Origin: 2-01-FULL-49-17 sp964553025 | Lineage (GTDB): Bacteria; Patescibacteriota; Minisyncoccia; 2-02-FULL-40-12; GWA2-44-9 | Reading direction: 5' to 3' | NCBI GenBank assembly: GCA_964553025.1 | Contig: CAZKJF010000001.1 | Location: forward strand, 1 to 32,685 | Length of the DNA stretch: 32,685 nt | Shown here: piece by piece, positions 11,322-19,264 of the stretch | How positions within the stretch are numbered: position 1 is the stretch's first letter | How the letters are laid out: each line of letters opens with the position of its first letter | The notes under the pieces: generated by a model | The model's input: only the letters and a program-made list of their open reading frames with translations | The model's database searches: none | Told to the model about the DNA's origin: nothing | Translations under genes and position numbers: made by a program

Positions 11322-12530
11322 CTATTTCACGCGACCGAATTTTCGAGGGCCGACCTGAACAATATCCCCTGTTTTGAGCTGGCTATCCCAAGCAGTTGCA
11401 GGAACCTCGTTTATTTTTACCGCTTTTTGATCAACTAACCGCTTCGCTTCGCCTTTAGAGGACGCGAATTGGTGATTAACCATAAAATCAACGATGCTTA
11501 TTCCCGCTCCCGGATATTCAGGAATGTCTTCGGGCAATGCTCCAGCACTAAACACTCGGTCAAATTCTTTTGCAGCCGTCTCAGCCGCTTTTTGTCCATA
11601 AAATTTTTTTACAATTTCTTTGGCAACAAGAGCCTTTGCTTGTCGAGGACCCAAATCCATAATTTGATCTTTTTCAGCTAGTGGGATCCGGGTGCAGTTT
11701 ATGAACAGTACTTCGATCATTTCATCGGGTTGAGCCATGATCGCACCATACATTTCATTTGCAGAAGCTGACAAGAATACCCCCGCTCCTCGGCTTTTGG
11801 ACATCAATTCCTTTGTCTTGGGGTTCTCCATCAAATTTACTGCAACTACAAACTTTTCTTTATTTTTCAGTTTTTTCAGGAGCGTACGACCCGCTAACGC
11901 ATTAAATGTTTGGTCTGTTCCACACAACTCAACGTCAACATCCATCGCCACACTGTCATATCCCTGCATTAAAGGATATAGAAATTCATGGAGTCCTATG
12001 GGCTGCTCTTCACTTAATCGTTTTTGAAACATATCCCTTTGAATCATCTGCTGCACAGTAAAATTCGAAGCCAGACCAACAACATCCCCAAAGGACATTT
12101 TTGAGAGCCATGTGCTGTTATAGAGGATTTTTGGGGGGTTCTTTTTATCTCGAAAATCCATAAGAGGCGAAATCTGTGCAAGCCATCCCTGGACATTTTG
12201 TTTTACCTGACCCTCGGTAAGTTGGACGCGAGAAGTGTTCCGACCAGTAGGATCCCCGATACGAGCCGTAAAATCCCCCACTAACACAATTACTTCATGA
12301 CCAAGTTTGCGAAACTCCTCAAGAATCATGAAATTCTTCGCATGACTGAGGTGAAGTGTGTCTGACGTGGGATCAGAACCAATATAAAAACGTAACCGCT
12401 CTCCAGAAGTAATTTTTTTTAAAAATTCGTCTCGAGAAGGCAATATATCGACCACTATACCCCGATTGAGAATTGTCTCAATTCTGCTTCGATCGGTAAT
12501 GACAGGCGTAGTTTTCTTAATTCCAAACAT
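11322..12530 (-). CDS. tyrS: Tyrosyl-tRNA synthetase
   Basis: Class I synthetase charging tRNA-Tyr. It has 402 residues from the ATG at 12530; a longer form from 12545 adds MIKQY. The shorter start is chosen because the promoter -10 box TATGAT covers the upstream ATG. Visible: YIGSDPTSDTLHLSHAKNFM, where HLSH replaces the usual HLGH signature; GDFTARIGDPTGR; the tyrosine-binding stretch QGYDSVAMDVDVELCGTDQ; the KMSKS loop as LMSKSRG; and a C-terminal S4-like RNA-binding domain (SIVDFMVNHQFASSKGEAKR through DIVQVGPRKFGRV). The gene is more AT-rich than pilB-ruvBC on one side and the PBP gene on the other, which may reflect transfer. Confidence 0.95.
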   Translation of the reverse strand: MFGIKKTTPVITDRSRIETILNRGIVVDILPSRDEFLKKITSGERLRFYIGSDPTSDTLHLSHAKNFMILEEFRKLGHEVIVLVGDFTARIGDPTGRNTSRVQLTEGQVKQNVQGWLAQISPLMDFRDKKNPPKILYNSTWLSKMSFGDVVGLASNFTVQQMIQRDMFQKRLSEEQPIGLHEFLYPLMQGYDSVAMDVDVELCGTDQTFNALAGRTLLKKLKNKEKFVVAVNLMENPKTKELMSKSRGAGVFLSASANEMYGAIMAQPDEMIEVLFINCTRIPLAEKDQIMDLGPRQAKALVAKEIVKKFYGQKAAETAAKEFDRVFSAGALPEDIPEYPGAGISIVDFMVNHQFASSKGEAKRLVDQKAVKINEVPATAWDSQLKTGDIVQVGPRKFGRVK

Positions 12531-12540
12531 ATATTGTTTT

Positions 12541-12569
12541 ATCATACTTAAAAAACACCACGCTGTAAA
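12541..12569 (-). promoter_or_regulatory. tyrS promoter
   Basis: Minus-strand TTTACA (12569-12564), 17-base spacer, TATGAT (12546-12541). Predicted start about 12534, only about four bases before the ATG at 12530. The -35 abuts the -35 of the divergent PBP promoter with one base between them. Confidence 0.75.
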
Positions 12570-12570
12570 T

Positions 12571-12599
12571 TTGTGAGATCGTCATTTTTGTGGTATGGT
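12571..12599 (+). promoter_or_regulatory. Class A PBP promoter
   Basis: TTGTGA (12571-12576), 17-base spacer and extended -10 TGGTATGGT (12591-12599). The predicted start near 12606 is about three bases before the ATG at 12609, so the mRNA should be leaderless. It is back-to-back with the tyrS promoter. Confidence 0.75.
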
Positions 12600-12608
12600 T
12601 AAGCTTCA

Positions 12609-14738
12609 ATGAAGTGGACTGTTACTCCCATTACTTCCCGCCGCCGTTTTACGTGGCCCTCGGCCCGGCAGTGGGGCCATTTTTTGCTCTGGATCGTCGT
12701 CTTGGGCGCCATTGCCGGGTTTAGCTTATTTATCTACTTGGAACGCACGCTCCCCGATCCCGAGTCGATCGCCACACGCCGTGTCAGCGAATCGACCAAA
12801 ATCTATGATCGCACCGGCCAAGTACTCCTCTATGACATTCATGGCGATGAAAAACGAACCATTATCGCCTGGGAAGATATGCCGGAAAGCGCCCGCGAAG
12901 CAACCCTGGCAGCCGAAGACGGCAGTTTTTATCAGCACGGCGGTTTTGATATCAAGGGTATTCTGCGATCGCTGTTCGTTGACCTAAAAACCTTAAGTTT
13001 TGATCAGGGCGGTTCAACCATTACCCAGCAGCTGGTTGGTAATGCACTGACGGGACGCCAAAAAACTCCGCTTCGAAAAATCCAGGAACTGATTCTGTCT
13101 GTTGAAGTCGAAAAAAAATTCACCAAAGATCAAATTCTCTGGATGTACCTCAATGAGATTCCTTACGGCTCCAATATTTACGGCATCGAAGCCGCCAGCA
13201 AAGCCTTTTTCGGCAAATCAGCTTCGGACTTAACAATCGCGGAATCAGCCACGCTCGCCTCGATCATCCAGCGGCCTACATATTATTCGCCTTACGGCAG
13301 CCATGTTGATGAATTAATGGCTCGGAAAAATATGGTCCTCGGCCGCATGAAAGACCTCGGTTTCATTTCGCCGGATGAATATCAGGCAGCGATGGATGAA
13401 CAATTGGCGTTTAAGAAAAGCACCGAAAGCATCACCGCTCCCCACTTTGTGATTATGGTCAAAGATTACGTCGTCAAAAAATATGGCGAAGATGCGGTGG
13501 AGAATGGCGGCTTGAAGATTATCACCACCCTCGACGCTAATCTCCAGGAATTAGCATCGAAATCGGTAAATAAATATGTACCTATAAACGAGAAACAATA
13601 CAAAGCTTCCAATGCGGCCTTGGTTTCAGTTGATCCGAAGACTGGAGACGTTCTTGCCCTTATCGGTTCGCGCGATTATTTTGACATTGAACACGACGGA
13701 AATTTCAACGTCGCCGTCGACGGACCCGGCCGCCAACCCGGTTCATCATTCAAACCGTTCGCATACGCAACCCTGTTCCAGAAAGGCTACCCCGATTCGA
13801 CGGTACTCATCGACGCTCGCACCGAATTCAATCCGAATTGTCCTGCGGACGGTTCAGGCAAGAAAGATCAGTATGGTTTAGACTGCTATCATCCACAAAA
13901 CTATGACAGTCAATATCGCGGACCGGTTTCCCTCCGCCAAGCATTAGATCAATCCTTGAACGTGCCGGCCGTAAAAGTCCTCTATCTGGCCGGTATTCAA
14001 AACACTATCGACCTTGCCAGCGCAATGGGAATCAGTACTTTGACCAACCCTAAAAATTACGGCCTTTCGCTTGTTCTTGGCGGCGCCGAAGTGCATCCGA
14101 TCGATCTGGTTTCCGCCTACGGCGTATTTGCAAATGACGGCGTCCGGAATCCGTGGCACATCGTCAATGAGATTCAGGATGCCAATGGGAATATTCTCGA
14201 GAAAGCACAGGACCAATCACAGCGCGTTCTTGATTCTCAAACTGCACGCTTGATCGATAACGTGCTTTCCGACAACTCGGCGCGAGCGCCGGTGTTCGGC
14301 TATAACAACTCTCTCTATATTCCCGGGTATGATGTGGCGGCTAAGACGGGTACGACCCAGGATAATCATGACGGCTGGGTGGTCGGTTTCAGTCCCAACA
14401 TCGCCACGGTAGTTTGGACAGGAAACAATGATAACAGCCCCATGACAGCGGCCGGCGCCGGCATCAGCGCGGCAGGGCCGATGTGGCACGATTTTATGGT
14501 TGGCGCCCTGCAAAAACTTCCTAACACATCTTTCCCGGAGCCGGCGCCGGTTACTTCTTCAAAAATCATGCTCAACGGCGAGTATACGGATATTTCTACG
14601 GGTACCCCTCAAATCAACACTATTCTCCAATATGTAGACCCGAGCGATCCCTTGGGACCAGTGCCATTCAACCCTCAAACCAATGAACAGTATAACAACT
14701 GGGAATGGGCCGTACGTCGTCTCTTTGGCGAGCAATAG
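12609..14738 (+). CDS. mrcA: Class A penicillin-binding protein (PBP1A type)
   Basis: Bifunctional murein synthase with 709 residues. One membrane anchor spans about 22-43. The GT51 glycosyltransferase domain (about 70-250) has Glu103 in EDGSFYQHGG, the GGSTITQQLV motif and Glu160 in RKIQELILS. The transpeptidase domain (about 330-640) has the catalytic S379xxK382 (SSFKPF), S449-L-N451 and K579TGT. The C-terminal tail has no PASTA domain. It polymerises lipid II and crosslinks stems at the outer face of the membrane, so the organism makes its own peptidoglycan. It is transcribed alone. Its stop is three bases from the end of the convergent dciA-like gene, and no terminator hairpin lies between. 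Confidence 0.96.
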   Translation: MKWTVTPITSRRRFTWPSARQWGHFLLWIVVLGAIAGFSLFIYLERTLPDPESIATRRVSESTKIYDRTGQVLLYDIHGDEKRTIIAWEDMPESAREATLAAEDGSFYQHGGFDIKGILRSLFVDLKTLSFDQGGSTITQQLVGNALTGRQKTPLRKIQELILSVEVEKKFTKDQILWMYLNEIPYGSNIYGIEAASKAFFGKSASDLTIAESATLASIIQRPTYYSPYGSHVDELMARKNMVLGRMKDLGFISPDEYQAAMDEQLAFKKSTESITAPHFVIMVKDYVVKKYGEDAVENGGLKIITTLDANLQELASKSVNKYVPINEKQYKASNAALVSVDPKTGDVLALIGSRDYFDIEHDGNFNVAVDGPGRQPGSSFKPFAYATLFQKGYPDSTVLIDARTEFNPNCPADGSGKKDQYGLDCYHPQNYDSQYRGPVSLRQALDQSLNVPAVKVLYLAGIQNTIDLASAMGISTLTNPKNYGLSLVLGGAEVHPIDLVSAYGVFANDGVRNPWHIVNEIQDANGNILEKAQDQSQRVLDSQTARLIDNVLSDNSARAPVFGYNNSLYIPGYDVAAKTGTTQDNHDGWVVGFSPNIATVVWTGNNDNSPMTAAGAGISAAGPMWHDFMVGALQKLPNTSFPEPAPVTSSKIMLNGEYTDISTGTPQINTILQYVDPSDPLGPVPFNPQTNEQYNNWEWAVRRLFGEQ

Positions 14739-14741
14739 CCG

Positions 14742-15005
14742 CTACTTGATTACTATCCTTCGACACGTGATTCCGCGCTCACGGAGAGCATTATAGAGTG
14801 TCTTAGCGTGGAGAGATATATCCGATGCCACGCTTTTGTGCTGGGTGGAAATGAAAAGTATTTCGTTTTTGAATTGAATTGAAATATGGGACGCGTAACG
14901 GCTCATTACTTCTTGGATTATTCGAGTCGTTCGGAGTTCCAGCGCCGCTTGGGATTGGAACTCTTCTTGTTTGCGCGCAACGCGCTTACCGATGCTTCGA
15001 AACAT
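14742..15005 (-). CDS. Short DciA-like (DUF721) protein
   Basis: An 87-residue protein. The C-terminal half, HISIQFKNEILFISTQHKSV followed by DISLHAKTLYNALRERGITCRRIVIK, has the strand-helix pattern of DUF721/DciA, the replicative helicase loader found in bacteria lacking DnaC/DnaI. The first 40 residues are charged and helical. Full DciA is often longer, so this is a minimal version if correct. Its ATG overlaps the dnaN stop by one base (TAATG), giving a dnaA-dnaN-dciA order; in many bacteria recF sits between dnaN and the DUF721 gene and it is missing here. The gene context strongly supports a replication role; the sequence alone is only suggestive. Confidence 0.65.
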   Translation of the reverse strand: MFRSIGKRVARKQEEFQSQAALELRTTRIIQEVMSRYASHISIQFKNEILFISTQHKSVASDISLHAKTLYNALRERGITCRRIVIK

Positions 15006-16093
15006 TATCCTCGAAGCGGCATGACGATATACGTAATACCAGTCATCCCGCTTGGTTTGATGACAAAAGGACTTCCTTCGCCGGTATATTCGATAATAAC
15101 ATCAGAAGACGGGATATGCTTCAGTCCGCCGAGAATATAATGAAAATTCAATCCGATCATAAAACCAGCTCCCTTCAGAAGTCCGGCCACAGTCGTTTCA
15201 ATCTCTCCTTTATCGGGATTCTTGGCTATAATAGTAATTTTTTCCGATTCAGCCGATATCTTAATGTCCGAATTTCCTGGTGAAAACAATCCCGCCAGAC
15301 GAACATTTTTTTCGAGATCATCTTTTTTAATCAAAACACTACTGATTGATTTTTCGGGAATAACATTTTTATATGGCGGATAATTTCCGTCGATCACTCG
15401 CGAAACAAGCTCAACGTCATTATTACAGAAAACAATTTGATTATCGGCGTATTTAATTTCGATATCCCCCGCCATATCCCCGCATACCCGAATCAATTCC
15501 GCCACAGTGTTTCTGGGCAATATAACAACAGTATTTTCAGTTGTTTTAGCGGGAATAACAACTTCGGTAAGCCGAAAGCTGTCGGTTGAGGCGATGGTGA
15601 TATTATTATTCTTCGTTTGCATATACACTCCCGCAAGTTCCGGCCGAGCGTCCGATAAAGCCACGGAATCCAAAACTGATACGAATGCATTTTTAATATC
15701 ACGCGCCGATACTATCGCAACAGGATTATTTTTAATTTTTGGAATAATCGGGAAATCTTTCGAATCAAGACCCAGAATATGAGTCTTATAGTGGTCGGTC
15801 TGGATAAATAAGGTATTATTTTTAGTCGTCAGAGTTATTCTTTCATCGCTGGTATTCGATATAAAATCATTAAAAATCCGTGCCGGAACCGTAATTTCCC
15901 CTGCCTCTTCAATTTTTACCCCAATTACCGTAGTAATACCTATTTCAAGGTTTGTAGCGCTAAACCGAAGCATTCCACCCTCGGTTTTAATGAGAATATT
16001 ATTTAAAATCGGCAGCGATGTGTTCTTGGCTACAACTTTTTCGGTTAACCCGACGGCTGTTTTTAAATTTTGCTGGCTCACGGTTACCTGCAT
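15005..16093 (-). CDS. dnaN: DNA polymerase III sliding clamp (beta)
   Basis: Ring clamp that tethers polymerase to DNA, with 362 residues in three repeated clamp domains. It starts MQVTVSQQNLKTAVGLTEKV and contains LPILNNILIKTEGG, the domain 1 ATNLEIGI stretch, domain 2 DSVALSDARPELAGVYMQ, and the C-terminal YIVMPLRG that lines the partner-binding pocket. It lies 217 bases after dnaA on the same strand. The gap holds the candidate origin and a weak -10 box (TATAAT, 16109-16104) that would start the mRNA about four bases before the ATG. Confidence 0.97.
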   Translation of the reverse strand: MQVTVSQQNLKTAVGLTEKVVAKNTSLPILNNILIKTEGGMLRFSATNLEIGITTVIGVKIEEAGEITVPARIFNDFISNTSDERITLTTKNNTLFIQTDHYKTHILGLDSKDFPIIPKIKNNPVAIVSARDIKNAFVSVLDSVALSDARPELAGVYMQTKNNNITIASTDSFRLTEVVIPAKTTENTVVILPRNTVAELIRVCGDMAGDIEIKYADNQIVFCNNDVELVSRVIDGNYPPYKNVIPEKSISSVLIKKDDLEKNVRLAGLFSPGNSDIKISAESEKITIIAKNPDKGEIETTVAGLLKGAGFMIGLNFHYILGGLKHIPSSDVIIEYTGEGSPFVIKPSGMTGITYIVMPLRG

Positions 16094-16103
16094 AGTAGTT
16101 ATA

Positions 16104-16109
16104 ATTATA
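16104..16109 (-). promoter_or_regulatory. Weak dnaN -10 box
   Basis: TATAAT on the minus strand with only ATAAGA at the -35 position. In such AT-rich DNA a match is easily accidental; it is noted because the implied start lies about four bases before the dnaN ATG, like other genes here. Confidence 0.3.
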
Positions 16110-16245
16110 TTTTTAAATATTATTACTCTTATTATGTCTGTGAATATGGGGATATGTTTTTAACGTTGAACTATTTATAAGACAATACTTAGATTTTCAT
16201 CGGTTTTATTTTGGGAAGTGTGTGTGAATAATAATCGGGTATCTT

Positions 16246-16254
16246 TGGTATAAT
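16246..16254 (+). promoter_or_regulatory. Extended -10 box inside oriC, antisense to dnaA
   Basis: TGGTATAAT on the plus strand, identical to the pilB box. No -35 is seen. A transcript starting near 16261 would run through the DnaA boxes and antisense into the 3' end of dnaA. Confidence 0.4.
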
Positions 16255-16310
16255 TTTGGATAACTTTCATATCGTCTCCAATTCTCCCGCTATATCCATA
16301 CCCTACATCC

Positions 16311-17681
16311 TTACTTATCAAAAGAGTTATACACACGTTCTTTAATGAGTACCAGCTCTTGTTTTAATGGTTCATCTACCGCTGATTCGGCTTTTATTTT
16401 TTCATATGCATGAATAACAGTTGAATGATCGCGCCCGCCGAGTTTTTGGCCGATTTCAGGAAAAGATAGTTTGGTCTCATCGCGCAATAAGAACATGGTG
16501 ATTTGGCGCGGCCGAACCACTTCTTTTTTGCGGCTTCGCTTCAAAAGGTCGTTTAAAGAAATATTATAGAAGTCAGCGACGGCTTTTAATACTGATTGCG
16601 GCGAAGTTTTTCGATATGGTGTATTTAGATAGGTGTTTAAAATATTCTTTACCTCCTTTACATCCGGCAGTTTATTATAGATTTGCGCAAAAGCGATAAC
16701 CCGATTCAGGGCCCCTTCAAGCTCTCGGACATTTTTTTGAATATGAGTTGCGATATATGAGAGAACATCGTCGGACAATTCCGTGTTTTTAACGGCGCTC
16801 TTCTGTTTTAAGATCGCAAGACGGGTTTCGTAATCAGGAAGGCCGATATCGGCAATCATACCGCCGGCAAAGCGTGAGCGAAGACGTTCTTCAATGGCCG
16901 GAATGGCTTGCGGCGGCCGATCCGATGAAAAAACAATCTGCTTGTTCTTTCCATAAAGCTCATTAAAAGTCGAAAACGTGATTTCTTGCATCTTTTCTTT
17001 ACCGGCAAAAAACTGAACATCATCAATAATAAGCAAATCAAGGGCAGCATAGCGGCTTTTCAAGTCCTCGACAGATTTGTTTCGGATCGCTTCGACAATA
17101 TGGGCGCTAAAGCGCTCGGCGGGAATATATAACACCTTACGGTCTTTTTGTTCTGCAACCTTATTTCCTACAGCCTGAAGAAGGTGTGTTTTTCCTAAGC
17201 CGACGCCACCATACAAAAACAGCGGATTATACATTTTACCGACGTTTTTTGTCACTGCGAGGCAGGCTGCATAAGCTAACTCATTATTTGAGCCCGTTAC
17301 AAACGACTCAAATGAGTACTTCTTGTTGAGATTCGTGTTTTTATCAATATCAGTGTCAGCCGGAGCTTCAGCCTTCTCTTCCAGTTCTCGCTCCATGATT
17401 ATCTTAGAGAAATCCTGTTTGATAAGTTCAAGTTTCGGCTTGCCGACAGTGTATTTTATCTCGCGAATTTCAGGCGAGAGTGCGCGAATAGATTGAAGAA
17501 TCTTTTTGGTAAACTTGTCTTCCAGCCATACTTTTACGAAGTTATTGGGAACATTGACGACGGCAGAGCTTTTGTCACGAGCAATCAGAGACGTATTCTT
17601 CAGCCAGGTTGTAAACGTCGCTCGGGAGACGGTAAGTTCCATTTCGCCGAGGACCGCTTTCCAAAGTTGCTCGTTCGTCAT
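16311..17681 (-). CDS. dnaA: Chromosomal replication initiator DnaA
   Basis: AAA+ initiator that binds DnaA boxes and melts the origin, with 456 residues. Domain I starts MTNEQLWKAVLGEMELTVSR, a short linker follows (about 95-120), and the ATPase domain carries Walker A GGVGLGKT (158-165), LLIIDDVQFF as Walker B and the LRSRFAGG stretch. Domain IV holds the box-binding signature GGRDHSTVIHAYEKI near the C-terminus. The start at 17681 has a TATAAT box about 30 bases upstream (17717-17712). Upstream and divergent lies rpmH, the classical neighbour. The last codons carry an exact DnaA box, so the gene end is part of the presumed origin. Confidence 0.97.
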   Translation of the reverse strand: MTNEQLWKAVLGEMELTVSRATFTTWLKNTSLIARDKSSAVVNVPNNFVKVWLEDKFTKKILQSIRALSPEIREIKYTVGKPKLELIKQDFSKIIMERELEEKAEAPADTDIDKNTNLNKKYSFESFVTGSNNELAYAACLAVTKNVGKMYNPLFLYGGVGLGKTHLLQAVGNKVAEQKDRKVLYIPAERFSAHIVEAIRNKSVEDLKSRYAALDLLIIDDVQFFAGKEKMQEITFSTFNELYGKNKQIVFSSDRPPQAIPAIEERLRSRFAGGMIADIGLPDYETRLAILKQKSAVKNTELSDDVLSYIATHIQKNVRELEGALNRVIAFAQIYNKLPDVKEVKNILNTYLNTPYRKTSPQSVLKAVADFYNISLNDLLKRSRKKEVVRPRQITMFLLRDETKLSFPEIGQKLGGRDHSTVIHAYEKIKAESAVDEPLKQELVLIKERVYNSFDK

Positions 17682-17711
17682 CGAAGGTGGAGATGATTAT
17701 TCTTCAGGTTA

Positions 17712-17738
17712 TTATAGCGAACGCCCCCAGAATGCAAT
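17712..17738 (-). promoter_or_regulatory. dnaA promoter
   Basis: Minus-strand TTGCAT (17738-17733), a short 15-base spacer and TATAAT (17717-17712). Predicted start near 17705, leaving a leader of about 24 bases. The box ATATTCACA (one mismatch to a DnaA box) just upstream, near 17738-17746, could allow autorepression. Confidence 0.5.
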
Positions 17739-17833
17739 ATTCACAGAAGTTGATAGCCTGTTTATAAGTCTGGCTGCTCTCACCACTGCGTTCGATATCA
17801 GTATGTATAACAAGCGCAACAGAATAGTAAATA

Positions 17834-17862
17834 TTGACCAAGCTCTTATTTCACGATACAAT
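17834..17862 (+). promoter_or_regulatory. rpmH operon promoter
   Basis: TTGACC (17834-17839), 17-base spacer, TACAAT (17857-17862). Predicted start near 17869, about five bases before the rpmH ATG at 17874. It should drive rpmH-rnpA-yidD-yidC-jag, since the following genes are spaced by four bases or overlap. Confidence 0.8.
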
Positions 17863-17873
17863 TATATCAATCT

Positions 17874-18011
17874 ATGAAAATCACCCTCTACCGACCCAAA
17901 AAACAGAAAAGAAAGCGCAAACACGGCTTTCTCTCTCGCATGCAAACTAAATCAGGCCGTTCGGTGCTTGCCCGGCGCCGCAAAAAGAGCCGCCAGCGAT
18001 TAACGGTTTAA
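17874..18011 (+). CDS. rpmH: Ribosomal protein bL34
   Basis: A 45-residue, Arg/Lys-rich protein: MKITLYRPKKQKRKRKHGFL, then SRMQTKSGRSVLARRRKKSR and a QRLTV end. The HGFLSRMQTKSGRSVLARRR core is the L34 signature. It is a structural protein of the large ribosomal subunit. rnpA starts three bases after its stop, the conserved rpmH-rnpA pair. Confidence 0.97.
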   Translation: MKITLYRPKKQKRKRKHGFLSRMQTKSGRSVLARRRKKSRQRLTV

Positions 18012-18014
18012 GTC

Positions 18015-18347
18015 GTGGCTCTTTCACGAATCCATCGTCTGGCAAAAAAGCGCGATTTTGACGGCGTATTTCAAAGCGGGACCCTTATTCGCGGGTCGTG
18101 GTTCTCGCTTCGTGCTTTCAAAAGAGCTGATTCGCCGGGCCGCGTCGGTTTTATGGTTCCAAGCAGGGTTATTCCCCGCGCCGTGGATCGTACGCGAATC
18201 CGACGCGTTTTAAGCGAAGCCGTATTGGCGCTGGGTGTGGCTCGATTGAAAGGCTATGATCTTGTAATATCGATCTCTCGCTCCGTACCAGCTGATTTTA
18301 AACGGATTCAGAGCGATATTGCTGCGGCTGCCGCTAAAACTCTATGA
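18015..18347 (+). CDS. rnpA: RNase P protein component
   Basis: A 110-residue basic protein that helps the RNase P RNA bind and cut pre-tRNA 5' leaders. It begins at a GTG (18015), the first start after rpmH, with sequence ALSRIHRLAKKRDFDGVFQS. The conserved RNR-type helix appears in a diverged form as PRAVDRTRIRRVLSEAV (about 54-70), with Asp-Arg replacing the usual Arg-Asn. Its stop overlaps the yidD start (ATGA). Confidence 0.92.
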   Translation: MALSRIHRLAKKRDFDGVFQSGTLIRGSWFSLRAFKRADSPGRVGFMVPSRVIPRAVDRTRIRRVLSEAVLALGVARLKGYDLVISISRSVPADFKRIQSDIAAAAAKTL

Positions 18348-18562
18348 TTACACTCTATCGTTCCATCAATACGTTTATTCGAAACAATCAAACCCCTCTC
18401 TTTGCGACTACGACGTGCAAATATTACCCGTCTTGTTCTCATTATGCCGAATTGGCGGTTAAAGAACGCGGCATATTCGTCGGTTCTTTAAAGGCAATCT
18501 GGCGAATTATCCGCTGCAATCCTTGGAGCCGCGGCGGAATTGATTTTCCTTCATCCCGATGA
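18344..18562 (+). CDS. yidD: Membrane insertion efficiency factor YidD
   Basis: A 72-residue protein with the family core CKYYPSCSHYAELAVKERG, then GSLKAIWRIIRCNPWSRGG and DFP. Three conserved Cys are present. It has an amphipathic N-terminus for inner-membrane association and aids YidC-dependent insertion in other bacteria. It overlaps rnpA on one side and yidC on the other by four bases each, so all three are translationally coupled. Confidence 0.93.
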   Translation: MITLYRSINTFIRNNQTPLFATTTCKYYPSCSHYAELAVKERGIFVGSLKAIWRIIRCNPWSRGGIDFPSSR

Positions 18563-19260
18563 TTACTGATTTCTTCCGAGAAGTACTCTATCGTCCCCTG
18601 TTCAATATTCTCATTGGAATTACCAATGTCATTCCTGGCCACGACGTCGGGCTGGCGATTATCTTTCTCACGGTTCTTGTCCGCCTCATTTTTTTGCCGC
18701 TTTCCATTCGCTCGCAGCGTTCCCAGCGGGCATTAAACCAGCTTAATCCGAAAATTCAGGAAGTACGGGAGAAATACAAGAATGACCAAGTTGCCCAAGG
18801 TCAGGCGATCATGCAGCTATACAAAGACAACAATGTCAGCATGGTTGCCGGCTGTTTGCCAATCCTGATTCAATTCCCTATTCTCTTGGCTCTGTATCGT
18901 GTCTTTATCGCGGGTTTAAGCGCCAGCAGCCTATCGTTGTTGTATCCGTTTATCCATAACCCCGGAACTTTGAATACTGTGTTCCTTGGATTTTTGAGCA
19001 TCGTCGGCAAGAGCCGCGTACTGGCGGTGGTCGCAGCGGTACTGCAATTTATTCAGATACGCCAAAGTACGCGGCTGTTGGCCGGCTCAGTCGGCAGCAA
19101 TCAGCAAATGGCGGCAATCAACAGCCAAATGATGTATGTAATGCCGGCAATGGTGCTGATTATAGGTTGGAATTCTCCGGCAGGGCTTCTCTTGTATTGG
19201 GTTACGACAACGGTATGGGCCATGGGTGAGCAGTGGTATATCCGGCGCACCCTTTCATAA
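18559..19260 (+). CDS. yidC: Membrane protein insertase YidC/Oxa1
   Basis: A 233-residue insertase with about five membrane helices and no large periplasmic domain, the Gram-positive-like short form. Arg42 in the first core helix (TVLVRLIFLPLS) is the conserved charged residue in the hydrophilic groove. A cytoplasmic hairpin follows (RSQRSQRALNQLNPKIQEVR through VAQGQAIMQLYK), then GCLPILIQFPILLALYRVF and a late WNSPAGLLLYWVTTTVWAMG. It inserts small membrane proteins with or without SecYEG. jag begins four bases after its stop. Confidence 0.95.
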   Translation: MITDFFREVLYRPLFNILIGITNVIPGHDVGLAIIFLTVLVRLIFLPLSIRSQRSQRALNQLNPKIQEVREKYKNDQVAQGQAIMQLYKDNNVSMVAGCLPILIQFPILLALYRVFIAGLSASSLSLLYPFIHNPGTLNTVFLGFLSIVGKSRVLAVVAAVLQFIQIRQSTRLLAGSVGSNQQMAAINSQMMYVMPAMVLIIGWNSPAGLLLYWVTTTVWAMGEQWYIRRTLS

Positions 19261-19264
19261 TATT

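Larger units (their letters stand above)
16094..16335. other. Putative replication origin (oriC)
   Basis: The dnaA-dnaN gap has an AT-rich tract next to dnaN (16094-16135, almost all A/T) that could be the unwinding element. DnaA-box-like 9-mers follow: TGTGAATAT (16139-16147, one mismatch), TGTGAATAA (16223-16231, exact), TTTGGATAA (16255-16263, one mismatch) and TTATACACA (16327-16335, exact, in the last codons of dnaA). The last is opposite in orientation to the others. Genes run away on both sides (dciA-dnaN-dnaA left, rpmH-yidC right). The rpmH-dnaA gap (17682-17873) holds further one-mismatch boxes and is the alternative site. Confidence 0.6.

Noticed and set aside
17682..17873. Origin in the rpmH-dnaA gap instead of the dnaA-dnaN gap
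   Set aside because: Only one-mismatch DnaA boxes and no comparable AT-rich tract; kept as an alternative but judged less likely than 16094-16335.
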